From Gp6-AA40 sp963772955 (lineage in GTDB: Bacteria > Acidobacteriota > Vicinamibacteria > Vicinamibacterales > UBA2999), in the NCBI GenBank assembly GCA_963772955.1, contig CAVYZF010000009.1, positions 1,364,001-1,428,000 on the forward strand: DNA of 64,000 nucleotides. Reading direction: 5' to 3'. Position numbers and translations under genes: made by a program. Shown here piece by piece: positions 51,240 to 59,539 of this stretch. Below the pieces are notes generated by a model. That model saw nothing but the letters and a program-made list of their open reading frames with translations, was not told the origin of the DNA and searched no databases. The first letter of the stretch is position 1, and every line of letters begins with the position of its first letter.

Positions 51240-52241
51240 ATGAAGCATCGCGTCCTCATCGCGCCGGCCGCAGTCGTGCTGGCGGCATTGTCCTTATCCA
51301 CAGTTACTGCCCAGAGTCCCAGGGCGAGCAGTACCAATGCGACCGGCGCAGCCCTTCCGCGTACGCCCGACGGTCATCCCGACATGCAGGGCTTTTGGAC
51401 GAACGACACGGTGACGCCGCTCGAGCGTCCCGCGGAGTTCGGCGAAAGGGCCGTCATCTCCGCCGAGGAGGCCGCGGCGTACGCCAAGAAGCGGATGGAC
51501 CAGTTCCTGGCGCAGCCCAAGGACGACATCCATTACGACGATGCGATCTGGCAGGGCGAGAACTACGGGAAGCAGACGACACTGCGAACGTCGCTGGTGA
51601 CCGACCCGAGCAATGGCCGGCTTCCATCGTTGACGCCGGAGGGACAGGCGCGTTCGGCGGAGCGGGCGAAGCGAGGCGGCGCCGGCGGACCATCAGACAG
51701 CGCGCAGAGCCGCACGCTCGCCGAGCGCTGCATCTCGTGGGGCAACGTTGGCCCGCCGATGATCCCGCCGACCTACTACGCGAACATGCAGATCATGCAG
51801 GCGGCCGATCACGTGGCCATCCGTCATGAACTGATGCACGACGTGCGTCTGATCAGGCTCGATGCAGCGCCGCGTCCGGGTTCCAACGTGCAATGGTTGG
51901 CGGGTGATGCACGCGGGCGCTGGGAGGGCGACACGTTCATCGTCGAGACGACCAATTTCACCGAGGAGACCCCCTTCAGAGGGCCGCCACGAACGACGCG
52001 GCAGGACATCACGACGAGCACCCAGCTCAAAGTGACCGAGCGGTTCACGCTGGTTGACCGCGACACGATCCGTTACGAGTTCACCGTGAACGACCCTGGC
52101 ACGTGGACCCGGCCCTGGTCCGGCGAGATCCCCATGCGGAGGATCGACGGCCCGATTTACGAGTACGCCTGTCACGAGGGTAACTACGGTCTGGCCAACA
52201 TCCTGAGGGCGGCGCGGGTTCAGGAGGCCAACGCACGCTAA
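51240..52241 (+). CDS. Secreted protein of unknown function ('WEGDTFIVET' family)
   Basis: 333 residues. Start at 51240 (MKHRVLIAPAAVVLAALSLS) after GGAGGCGGG; the frame extends far upstream but only as a shadow of the carbonic anhydrase gene. After the signal: LPRTPDGHPDMQGFWTNDTV, ERCISWGNVGPPMIPPTYYA, RWEGDTFIVETTNF, QLKVTERFTLVDRDTIRYEF, NDPGTWTRPWSGEIPM and YACHEGNYGLANIL. This matches the secreted protein at 20714 in motif order. The family is numerous in acidobacteria; no activity is established to my knowledge. The stop (TAA) lies in GCTAAAATAGCG just ahead of folE. Confidence 0.85.
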   Translation: MKHRVLIAPAAVVLAALSLSTVTAQSPRASSTNATGAALPRTPDGHPDMQGFWTNDTVTPLERPAEFGERAVISAEEAAAYAKKRMDQFLAQPKDDIHYDDAIWQGENYGKQTTLRTSLVTDPSNGRLPSLTPEGQARSAERAKRGGAGGPSDSAQSRTLAERCISWGNVGPPMIPPTYYANMQIMQAADHVAIRHELMHDVRLIRLDAAPRPGSNVQWLAGDARGRWEGDTFIVETTNFTEETPFRGPPRTTRQDITTSTQLKVTERFTLVDRDTIRYEFTVNDPGTWTRPWSGEIPMRRIDGPIYEYACHEGNYGLANILRAARVQEANAR

Positions 52242-52251
52242 AATAGCGCCC

Positions 52252-52848
52252 ATGCAGGATCTCATCCGGCGGCTCCTGGTCGAGCTCGGCGAGGACCCGG
52301 CTCGTGAGGGGCTGGTCCGGACACCGCAACGCGTCGAGAAGGCGCTCAAATTCCTCACGAGCGGCTACGACGCGGACATCGACAAGGTCCTCAACGACGC
52401 CCTCTTCACGGTGGACTACAACGAGATGGTCATCGTGAAGGACATCGATTTCTACAGCCTCTGCGAGCATCACTTGCTGCCGTTCTTCGGCAAGTGTCAC
52501 GTCGCGTACATTCCTCAGCGACATGTCATCGGTCTGAGCAAGATCCCTCGGCTGGTCGACGTCTTCGCGCGGCGGCTCCAGGTCCAGGAGCGAATGACCA
52601 ACCAGATCGCCGAAACCATTCGTCAAAAGATCGACCCGCTTGGCGTGGCGATTGTCTGCGAAGGGACTCACCTCTGCATGTCGATGCGTGGGGTCGAGAA
52701 GCAGAATTCATTCGCCGTGACGAGCGCGATGCTCGGCGCGTTTCGTGACAACGTTCGTACGCGGATGGAGTTTCTCGAACTAATCAAGGGGAGAGCCGGC
52801 GGGTCGCTGGCGTCGAGCCCAGAGGGGCTCGCCTGCATTGCCGACTGA
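52252..52848 (+). CDS. folE: GTP cyclohydrolase I
   Basis: 198 residues. It converts GTP to dihydroneopterin triphosphate, the first step of folate and pterin synthesis. Zinc site Cys and His in YSLCEHHLLPFFGKCHVAYI (C and HH) with second Cys in EGTHLCMSMRGVEKQNS; VIGLSKIPRLVDVFARRLQVQ and SAMLGAFRD are the family's other signatures. The C-terminal tail (GRAGGSLASSPEG) is slightly extended. Confidence 0.97.
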   Translation: MQDLIRRLLVELGEDPAREGLVRTPQRVEKALKFLTSGYDADIDKVLNDALFTVDYNEMVIVKDIDFYSLCEHHLLPFFGKCHVAYIPQRHVIGLSKIPRLVDVFARRLQVQERMTNQIAETIRQKIDPLGVAIVCEGTHLCMSMRGVEKQNSFAVTSAMLGAFRDNVRTRMEFLELIKGRAGGSLASSPEGLACIAD

Positions 52849-52861
52849 GGTCCGTATCCGC

Positions 52862-53542
52862 GTGCGAATCGCAGCCCTTCTGATCGTTGCCGCGCTTGCC
52901 GGCCAGGTCGTGCTCTCGGCGCAGACCAAGCCTCGTCCGCCGGCCCGTCGTCCCGCAACCGTACCGCTCAAGACCGAAGAGGCGATGGTGAACTGCCCGA
53001 CGGTTCTCGGAGAGGGCGCCAAGACTGGGCGTATGTTCTGCGACGTACTGATCGAGCGCGAACCGATAGCAGGTGTGGTCATTTCATTCCCGCCCCACAC
53101 CGGCGACGTGACGCTCAGCTTCACGCTCCACAACCGGCACACCTATTCAGAGGACGAGGTCAAGAATAAGCGGGCGTATCACCGCTACACCGCGTCAATC
53201 GGAGTGATGGCGCTGGACAACACGCTTCTCAGTCGCGCAGTCGTGCAGAACGAGTTCCGCACGCCAGCCGATCTCGTCGACCGCGTGCTGGGCGGCGCGG
53301 GTCAGGGTGGGCTGAAGGCCGTCGCGCCCACCGGGGCCGAGAATATCGTCCTGACGATCCCCGGGATGGAGCAGGGCGTCAGCCTGCTCGGCGAGAAGCT
53401 ATCGGTGATCCGCGTCGATGGCAAGGACGACTTCTCGACGCCCGGCCGACCGATCGCGATCGTCAGCAACGTGATGATCGAATACCGTCCCGCACCCGCC
53501 CGACCGCCGGTGTCGACGCCCCGGCGCCCTGCCCAGAAGTAG
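52862..53542 (+). CDS. Secreted protein of unknown function
   Basis: 226 residues from a GTG (a TTG at 52838 inside folE is possible). Signal peptide MRIAALLIVAALAGQVVLSA, then a Pro/Arg-rich stretch (KPRPPARRPATVPLKTEE), a beta-rich middle (IAGVVISFPPHTGDVTLSFT, LHNRHTYSEDEV), AYHRYTASIGVMALDN and IVSNVMIEYRPAPAR. No family recognised. It follows folE but is unlikely to be related in function. Confidence 0.72.
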   Translation: MRIAALLIVAALAGQVVLSAQTKPRPPARRPATVPLKTEEAMVNCPTVLGEGAKTGRMFCDVLIEREPIAGVVISFPPHTGDVTLSFTLHNRHTYSEDEVKNKRAYHRYTASIGVMALDNTLLSRAVVQNEFRTPADLVDRVLGGAGQGGLKAVAPTGAENIVLTIPGMEQGVSLLGEKLSVIRVDGKDDFSTPGRPIAIVSNVMIEYRPAPARPPVSTPRRPAQK

Positions 53543-53553
53543 GAACGCGCCTG

Positions 53554-54997
53554 CTATTTACTCAGGCGCACGATCTGGTTCTGCAACTGCTGGAAGGCCG
53601 GCGCCACGTCTGCTGCAGTCTGTGCGTAGTCAGTACTTCCCTTCGAACTGTGTGTTGTTGAAGTCTGGCGAGCGGGGATCGTTCGCGACGCGCATCAGCA
53701 CGCTTTCCGACGTCTCGAGCCTGGTCCCCAACGGAAGCGTCACGAGGGCGCCCATGCCAATGGCGAAGATCCGAATCGGCTGGTCGCCGGTCATGTCGCT
53801 CCGCGCGGCGTTGGCGATGATTTCGACCAGGTTCGTGGCGGCGTTGCGGATGTTGCGCACGTGCGCCGGGTACTTGCCTTGCGCGGCGTTGTAGTTCAGG
53901 AGGCCGCGACGAGAGCTTTGCGCGCCGCCGTCCACTTGGAGCGTGTTGCTCTGGAACGGGAACGAGGTCGGGATACCGGCACTGCGGTGGTATGAATGTG
54001 TGCTGTTTGCCGGAAGCCACGGCATGCTCGCCGACACCGATCCATCCATATAGTTGGTGCCCGACTTCGAGTAGCTCGGATTGCGGACGCCGGACTCCGC
54101 GTCGTAGAGACCCTGAATGACCGGATTGTCCGTGGTGATGTTGCCCGGGTCTGGTGATCCGTGCGGGAAGTCCGATGTCGACACGCTCTTGGAGATCCCC
54201 GATCCGTCCCACAGTCCGGGCACGCCGTTAGCCGATCCGTCGGTGAACAGCACGATGACGCGGAGACCAGACTGCGATCCGTTCGGGACCGAACGGACTT
54301 CATCCCAGCCACGATAGAGGCCTTCGGCCATCGGCGTCCAGCCGCCGGGAAGCGAGCTCGGAATGGCGGCTATCATCGCCGACTTGTTGAAGCCGCGGGA
54401 TGACGGCATCTGCTGGACGACATCCGCACCGAGGCCATAGGTGATGAGCGCAAGGCGGTCGCCGCTGGCATCGAACGCATCGATGAAAGAAGAAGCTGCG
54501 GACGCGACCGCCGGCCACGCCGAGCCGAGCGATCCGGAGACGTCGAGCACGAGCGACAGGTCCACCATGCGCCGCTGCGCTTCGCCCGTGGCGTTGACCG
54601 TCACGTTATTGAACCCGCCGAGGATCATGAACGTGGTCGGCACAACTGCCGTCGCCTGCACGGTGACGATGTTGACGCCGGTTGCCGTTACGACGCGCGA
54701 CGAGAAGAAGTTGGGATCGCTGCTCGGATCGGTCGACGACGAGGTGCCCATGAAGCCGTTGGGGAAGTTGGCCCTGTACACACGTGCCGCTTCACCTGCG
54801 GGATTGCCGCCGTTCAGGTTACGTGCCGCCGCCAGCGCCGCGCCGTCAACCGCCTTCGTCAGTTGTGCCTTGACGACGTAGGAGCGACCGGTATCGACGG
54901 CCAGCCCGGTGAAGAGCAGTCCTGTCGTGATGAAGATGGCCATGTAGATGAGGGTGACCCCTCGTTCACTGGCCAGCCGAGATCGTCGTGTGATCAT
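53554..54997 (-). pseudogene. TadG-like protein with VWA domain, C-terminal frameshift
   Basis: Tad pilus assembly protein. N-terminal TadE/Flp-type helix (ERGVTLIYMAIFITTGLLFT), Tad domain to about residue 145, then a von Willebrand A domain with a MIDAS motif LVLDVSGSLGS and TDGSANG (Asp). The frame stops at 53630 after FEGKY, but removal of one base from AAGTACTGACTACG gives the expected family ending YYAQTAADVAPAFQQLQNQI and RLSK with a stop at 53554-53556. That ending matches other TadG proteins, so an inserted base near 53631 is likely; a natural truncation is less likely. Last gene of the minus-strand Tad unit. Confidence 0.85.
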
Positions 54998-55018
54998 GTC
55001 GTCCGCTCTCCCCTCAAT

Positions 55019-55073
55019 AGACCCTTCCGGTCGCGGGTCTCATTCCGAGTAAGACCCTTCCTTTCGCGGGTCT
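55019..55073. repeat. Two tandem AGACCC...GGGTCT hairpins
   Basis: AGACCCTTCCGGTCGCGGGTCT at 55019-55040 is split as arms AGACCC and GGGTCT; a nearly identical copy lies at 55052-55073. They fill the gap between the TadG-like gene and the TadE-like gene upstream of it. Confidence 0.75.
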
Positions 55074-55076
55074 CAA

Positions 55077-55673
55077 TCAGAAGTACGCAATCGAATACAG
55101 CGTGCTCGGCACAGCGACTCCGAATCCGCTCAGGGGAGTGATCAGATTGTGCCTGGTGAAAATCTCGGTAACGTAGAGCGACCCGTTCAACGCGATCGTG
55201 AGGTTGGCAGGGAGAGTCGGGACCTGGATGCGCGTGTCGGTGTCGGCATTGACCGCCTGGTAGTCGGGGGCGGCGTTGTACGCCCCGCTGCCGGCCGTTC
55301 GCAACACACTCTGCACGCCGGTGAGACCGCCAAACTCGTATCGCTGGTAGGCAATCACGTTGTTGTAGTTGGGCGTGCCCACTGTCGTGCCGCGGCGAAG
55401 GACGGTGAAGATGATGCGCGACTGGCTGGCGGCGGTGAAGTCCACCGGGCGCGTGCTCATGGTGCGCAGGGCGGTCACCGCGTCGTTGATGGTGACGTCG
55501 CGCGAAATCAGGTTCGAGCCTTCACGCGTCAGTTTCGTCACGACGTGCTGATCGAGCAGGGCAAAGCCCACTTCGATGACGCCGAGCGCCACCAGTAGGA
55601 TGAACGGCATGATCAGGGCGAACTCGACGAGGCTCTGCCCGCGATGAGTCGCTAGCCGTTGCTTCAGTTCCAT
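55077..55673 (-). CDS. TadE-like pilus assembly protein
   Basis: 198 residues. N-terminal TadE motif RGQSLVEFALIMPFILLVALG, with Gly-x-x-x-x-Glu suited to prepilin peptidase processing, then a periplasmic beta-rich domain. TadE and TadF are minor pilins of the Tad (Flp) system. Its start overlaps the next TadE-like gene by ten bases. Order on this strand: small membrane protein, receiver-like protein, TadE-like, TadE-like, TadG-like. Confidence 0.88.
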   Translation of the reverse strand: MELKQRLATHRGQSLVEFALIMPFILLVALGVIEVGFALLDQHVVTKLTREGSNLISRDVTINDAVTALRTMSTRPVDFTAASQSRIIFTVLRRGTTVGTPNYNNVIAYQRYEFGGLTGVQSVLRTAGSGAYNAAPDYQAVNADTDTRIQVPTLPANLTIALNGSLYVTEIFTRHNLITPLSGFGVAVPSTLYSIAYF

Positions 55674-56146
55674 CTCGCCTCGTTCTTCATCGCCGATTCG
55701 ACTCGGACGTTGACCTGGCCGCCGGTGAAGAACGGCCGAATGAGGGGGGTCATGATGTTCCAGTTGTAGTTGACCGTGACCCTGCCGATGTCCCCGGGGC
55801 CGCCGGCGGCGCCGTTCACCCAGGTACTCGTGTTGGGTGCCATGAAGCTGAACGTGAACGCGCTGTCGGGCAGCGTGATCGTCGGAGTCGCCGTCCGCAT
55901 CGCGGCCATGATCGACTGCTCACGTGTCAACCCGGGCGTGGCGGCATTGGTGATGGCGAAGCGCGTCGCCTGGCTCACACCGCTCTCGAGTGACAGGTAG
56001 ATATAGAGCAGCGCGCCAAAGTCGACGACTGAAAAGGTCAGGAGCAGGAGCAACGGCGTGATGAGCGCGGCCTCGATCAATGTCGAGCCGCGCGCGCTGC
56101 GCAACCGGCCCAGTCTGCGTCTGCGTAGGTTGGCCATAAGCGTCAT
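55664..56146 (-). CDS. TadE-like pilus assembly protein
   Basis: 160 residues. MTLMANLRRRRLGRLRSARG then STLIEAALITPLLLLLTFSV, the TadE helix with conserved Glu. The rest (FGALLYIYLSLESGVSQATR, and a beta-rich C-terminus) is as in TadE/F. Overlaps both neighbours (ATGA with the receiver-like gene at 56143-56146). Confidence 0.86.
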   Translation of the reverse strand: MTLMANLRRRRLGRLRSARGSTLIEAALITPLLLLLTFSVVDFGALLYIYLSLESGVSQATRFAITNAATPGLTREQSIMAAMRTATPTITLPDSAFTFSFMAPNTSTWVNGAAGGPGDIGRVTVNYNWNIMTPLIRPFFTGGQVNVRVESAMKNEARWN

Positions 56147-57753
56147 GACAGTGAGATCACCCGCGCTTTCGTGCCGGTGCCCTGCGGCTGCTTTGTCTTT
56201 TCATCAGCGACCTCGTCGAGCTTGTCGACCAGCGCGGCAAACCCGCATTGATTGGGATCGAAGACGCCCCATTCGTTCTGAGCGGCCAGCGCCTTTGCCT
56301 GACGCGGCGGGGTTGTCTTCGGGCTCTTCGTGGTGCGCTTGCCCTTCTTGCGGCCGCCATTGGCGTCGGCCGCGGCGGCCGGAGCGCTCTCGACCGCAGC
56401 AGCATGTTCCCCGACCACTGGGGCTGCGGCGGCCGTCTTTGGTGCCGGCCGCTCTCGTTGAGGGGCGGCCGGGGTGATGAGTTCTGTTTCGAGCTCGCTC
56501 AGATCCGGTTCGACTGAAAGTTCGTAGACGTCGACCGTCTCGGCGACAGGATCAACGGGCGCGTGTTGCGTCGTTGCCGCGGCGCGAGGGTCGACATCCA
56601 TTGGTTCTTCGTCGAGCACTTCGACCACGTCTGTCAGATCCACTTCGAACGACGCAGGCGTCTCTGCTGCAACGACCACGGGATCAGCCTCGGTTGGTGC
56701 CTCTCCCGGTGACTCCGGAACGCCGACTGGCGAGTCACCCTTCCGAGGAGGCTTGCCCCACGCGGCTCTAATGGCGGCGAGAGCGGCCTTGAACGACGGC
56801 GTCGCCTTGTTCTCGTCCACGTCTGGCCAGGAGGGGGTGCGTGGCACGACAGCGACGGGCGCTTCCTCGATCTGCGGTTCTTCGATCTGCGGTTCTTCGA
56901 TCACGGTCCGGCTGAAGCCAGACGCGACGACTGCCTCGACGACGTCTGCATCGGCCAGAGCCTCTGGCTCGATGACCTCGTCGACCGGAGCAGGTTCGCT
57001 CACGGCTTCTTCCTGCCACGTCGTCGCCGCCTCTGCCTCTTCCTGAATCGGGCTTTCGCAGTCGACGGAGGGCCCCTCGTCTGCGACCGAAGCCTCCTCG
57101 TACGCGACCCGGGTCGGCTGGTAGATAGGTGTCTCTTCGACCGGAGGTCTATCGAGGAGGTCCGCACGCCAGGCAACCGGTTCCGGATCTGCTTCGGCCT
57201 CGGGCTGCGGCTCGGGCGCCGACCACGGCGCGCTGACAGCCGGTGCGTCTTCGCTATACGCAGCCGTCCACTGTTCCTCGGCGATCACCGGCTCCGGGAC
57301 TTCTTCCCGTTCGATGGCGGCGGGCGACTGGTCGCTCGACGAGGCATGACGTTTCTCTTCGGCTGCGCGCGCGAGGTATTGCTCGATCTCGTCGGCGAAG
57401 ACCTTCGGCTCGCATCCGTCGATCGTCGGAGCCTCGGACTTCGAACGCCGGCGCAGCGAGAAGCCGAGTCGCTTGGTCTTCTTCGGGGCCTGGCTCAGTA
57501 CGGGGATACGAAGCGTCTGCACGTGCGCACCCGCGGTGCCGAGGTCGCGCAGGTACTCGTCGAGCACACCGTCGTCGAAGGGCGACATCAACGGAGACGT
57601 CAGGATCAGATCCGGGATGCGATCCTCGAGCGCCAGGAGTCCCTCGCCGACTTCAGCCGCCTGTACCAGATCCACCGGGAGACGGCCCTGTATCAGCGTG
57701 GCGAGCTGGGCTGCCTCGTGAGGATCGGCGACGATGACGAGAATCAGTGGCAT
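56143..57753 (-). CDS. Receiver-like protein with a long acidic disordered region (Tad locus)
   Basis: 536 residues. The first 85 resemble a degenerate response-regulator receiver (LILVIVADPHEAAQLATLIQ, IPDLILTSPLMSPFDDGVLD), followed by a basic patch (KKTKRLGFSLRRRSK) and about 330 residues rich in Glu, Pro, Ala and Val (EEPQIEEPQIEEAPVAVV repeated), then a Lys/Arg-rich stretch and a short ordered end (CGFAALVDKLDEVADEKTK). It is not the CpaE ATPase, which is at 62776. A segment VASGFSRTV within the acidic region is encoded by a palindrome. Overlaps the TadE-like gene. Possibly a localisation factor for the pilus machine. Confidence 0.75.
   Translation of the reverse strand: MPLILVIVADPHEAAQLATLIQGRLPVDLVQAAEVGEGLLALEDRIPDLILTSPLMSPFDDGVLDEYLRDLGTAGAHVQTLRIPVLSQAPKKTKRLGFSLRRRSKSEAPTIDGCEPKVFADEIEQYLARAAEEKRHASSSDQSPAAIEREEVPEPVIAEEQWTAAYSEDAPAVSAPWSAPEPQPEAEADPEPVAWRADLLDRPPVEETPIYQPTRVAYEEASVADEGPSVDCESPIQEEAEAATTWQEEAVSEPAPVDEVIEPEALADADVVEAVVASGFSRTVIEEPQIEEPQIEEAPVAVVPRTPSWPDVDENKATPSFKAALAAIRAAWGKPPRKGDSPVGVPESPGEAPTEADPVVVAAETPASFEVDLTDVVEVLDEEPMDVDPRAAATTQHAPVDPVAETVDVYELSVEPDLSELETELITPAAPQRERPAPKTAAAAPVVGEHAAAVESAPAAAADANGGRKKGKRTTKSPKTTPPRQAKALAAQNEWGVFDPNQCGFAALVDKLDEVADEKTKQPQGTGTKARVISLS
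56906..56923. repeat. GTCCGGCT-GA-AGCCAGAC palindrome inside a coding sequence
   Basis: Near-perfect 8-base arms (one mismatch). On the plus strand the stretch reads TVRLKPDATT, a peptide I recall being common in predicted acidobacterial proteins; on the coding (minus) strand it reads VASGFSRTV. The frame of the gene is kept. Confidence 0.75.
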
Positions 57754-57766
57754 GTCGTGTAGCCGC

Positions 57767-58042
57767 TTACGTTCGCAGCATGAACAGAACCAGTACTGTC
57801 GCGGCGACCGCGAAGATCACCATGGGCGCGTGTTCGACACTCTGGTCGCGCGCCGCCTTGTACATAAGGGTCGACACGTTCTCGATCTCTGAACCGACGC
57901 CCGCGATCTCCGCGGAGCTCGGCGGCGTTGTCAGCAGGCCCTGGACGCGCTCTCTTACGCGATCGTCAATCGACACGAGGGCCACCAGCAGCACCACAAC
58001 TGCTCCGATGGAAACGAGGGCGTCACTGACTACGCGTCGCAT
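57767..58042 (-). CDS. Small membrane protein, Tad locus
   Basis: 91 residues with two membrane helices: ALVSIGAVVVLLVALVSI near the N-terminus and PMVIFAVAATVLVLFMLRT at the very end. AAAGGTAA precedes the ATG at 58042; the frame is open further upstream but unlike protein. First gene of the minus-strand Tad unit, 14 bases from the receiver-like gene. No family recognised. Confidence 0.7.
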   Translation of the reverse strand: MRRVVSDALVSIGAVVVLLVALVSIDDRVRERVQGLLTTPPSSAEIAGVGSEIENVSTLMYKAARDQSVEHAPMVIFAVAATVLVLFMLRT

Positions 58043-58540
58043 CGTCGGATTACCTTTTGTGACACTCCCACCTTCCACCCTCACGCAAGTGCCGTTCCGC
58101 GCCTGCTGAATAGCGCCAACACGCTGTCTCTTCGTCAGTTGATGCAGCAGGCCTCGAGAAGACCGCGCCAGGTCACGCACGGATTTCGTCTGCGCGTTTA
58201 CAGATCCGCCGCTGGAGTGTCCGCGCGCGGGCAGCGTGCTACATCGATTCGTCTCGATTCAGCACACAGCCGTGAGGTACGGAATCGATGGTTCGGTTAC
58301 GAAGCTGGAGATCGACACGAACTCTCACCAGTGCCGTGTCGTGCAGCGACCATGCGGTCCAAACGCAGGTCAACTCGCTGTGACATCTGCACTTCAACCC
58401 CACTTCGCATGCATCGATAGCTCTGCTGGCATGGCCGTTGCGCTCAGCTAACCCGTGGTCGCGGTCACGCCGCATTCGAGCTGGCCGCTTTCGGAACATT
58501 GGCGTGTGCGGCAACTGAACGCACCAAGGAAAGGGACCTT
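58043..58540. other. Divergent intergenic region between the two Tad units
   Basis: 498 bases without a convincing gene. It must hold promoters for both units. A sigma-54 type promoter is visible near the right end (58427-58441). I see no tandem or inverted arrays here, unlike other spacers in the window. Confidence 0.6.
58427..58441 (+). promoter_or_regulatory. Sigma-54 promoter candidate for Flp pilin genes
   Basis: TGGCAT-GGCCG-TTGC: the -24 GG and -12 GC are ten bases apart as needed, with a C before TGGCA. The start of transcription would fall near 58452, giving a leader of about 90 bases before the first pilin. Confidence 0.55.
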
Positions 58541-58732
58541 ATGAACCTTATTGCTCGTTTGCGCGCGCTGCTGCGCGGCACCTCTGGTCAGGACCTGTTG
58601 GAATACGCGCTTCTCGTCGCGCTGATCGCGCTCGTCTGCGTCGCCGTGATCACGTCGACCGGCACGAACGTGCAGACCATCTTCCAGCGCATCTCGACGG
58701 CACTGCAGACCGCGACGCCGGCCGCTCCGTAA
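58541..58732 (+). CDS. Flp-type pilin
   Basis: 63 residues. Leader MNLIARLRALLRGTSG, cleavage after Gly, then QDLLEYALLVALIALVCVAV with Glu at +5 and Tyr at +6, the Flp signature. Strong ribosome site AAGGAAAGGG. Main subunit of the Tad pilus, exported and cleaved by the prepilin peptidase encoded at 59009. Confidence 0.93.
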   Translation: MNLIARLRALLRGTSGQDLLEYALLVALIALVCVAVITSTGTNVQTIFQRISTALQTATPAAP

Positions 58733-58830
58733 CTGGTGGCGGCATTCAATGGCTGACCGGACGAAGAGCGGGTCTCGCCGGCCCGCTCTCTCGTTCGCCA
58801 ACTGACCGGACACCAGAGAGCACGACGAAC

Positions 58831-59019
58831 ATGACGCAACACGCGGTCAACTTCTTGCTGAAGCAATCAGCTCTGGAAGATGAATCCGGCCAGGATCTCA
58901 TCGAGTACGCATTGCTCGTGGCGCTCGTCGTGCTCGTCGCGATCGGTGCGGTCGGTACCCTAGGCAACAGCTACGCGGGTTTCTGGTCATACATTGCAGG
59001 AGTCATGAGTGCCATCTGA
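58831..59019 (+). CDS. Flp-type pilin, second copy
   Basis: 62 residues. Leader with DESG, cleavage, then QDLIEYALLVALVVLVAIGA (Glu+5, Tyr+6). It differs from the first pilin mainly in the leader and C-terminus (GNSYAGFWSYIAGVMSAI). Overlaps the prepilin peptidase start by 11 bases, so the two are coupled. Confidence 0.92.
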   Translation: MTQHAVNFLLKQSALEDESGQDLIEYALLVALVVLVAIGAVGTLGNSYAGFWSYIAGVMSAI

Positions 59020-59512
59020 CGCTCTCGCTCTCACCATCGTCAGCGCCGGCACTGGCCTGGCCGCGGTGATCGATCTCCGCACGCGGCGCATTCCGAATGC
59101 GCTGACGGGTGCGCTCGCCGTCATCGGCGTCGGGATCGCGGCGGCGAAGCTCGGTCCTGTCGGACTCGGCGGCGCCCTGCTCGGGTGCGCACTCGGCCTC
59201 GCGTTCATGCTGCCCGGACATCTGTTCGGGGCGACGGGCGCGGGCGACGTCAAGTTATTCGCCGCTGCGGGTGCGTTACTGGGCCCCGCGACGACTGTTC
59301 AGGCATTTCTCTATACCGCGATCGTCGGCGGCGCCCTCGCCGTGGCGATTGCGATCCGCCGCCGGCGCCTGCGTCAGACGCTGGGCGCGACGGCGCGACT
59401 CGTGTCCGAAGGATCGGCGGGTGCTGCCGCAATCGAAGCGCCCGAAGCGGACAACCGCTTCGCATACGCGCCGGCGATAGCGGTCGGCGTCGTCATGGCG
59501 GCGTTGCTGTAA
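59009..59512 (+). CDS. Prepilin peptidase (TadV/CpaA type)
   Basis: 167 residues, mostly membrane. The two catalytic aspartates are in AAVIDLRTRRIPN (first) and GATGAGDVKLFAAAG (GxGD, second). It lacks the N-terminal methylase domain of PilD, as TadV/CpaA enzymes do. GTG start at 59009 overlaps the pilin gene. Removes the leader from Flp pilins and TadE-like proteins. Confidence 0.92.
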   Translation: MPSDALALTIVSAGTGLAAVIDLRTRRIPNALTGALAVIGVGIAAAKLGPVGLGGALLGCALGLAFMLPGHLFGATGAGDVKLFAAAGALLGPATTVQAFLYTAIVGGALAVAIAIRRRRLRQTLGATARLVSEGSAGAAAIEAPEADNRFAYAPAIAVGVVMAALL

Positions 59513-59539
59513 CGAAAAGGAAGAGGGAGCTCGTCACAT

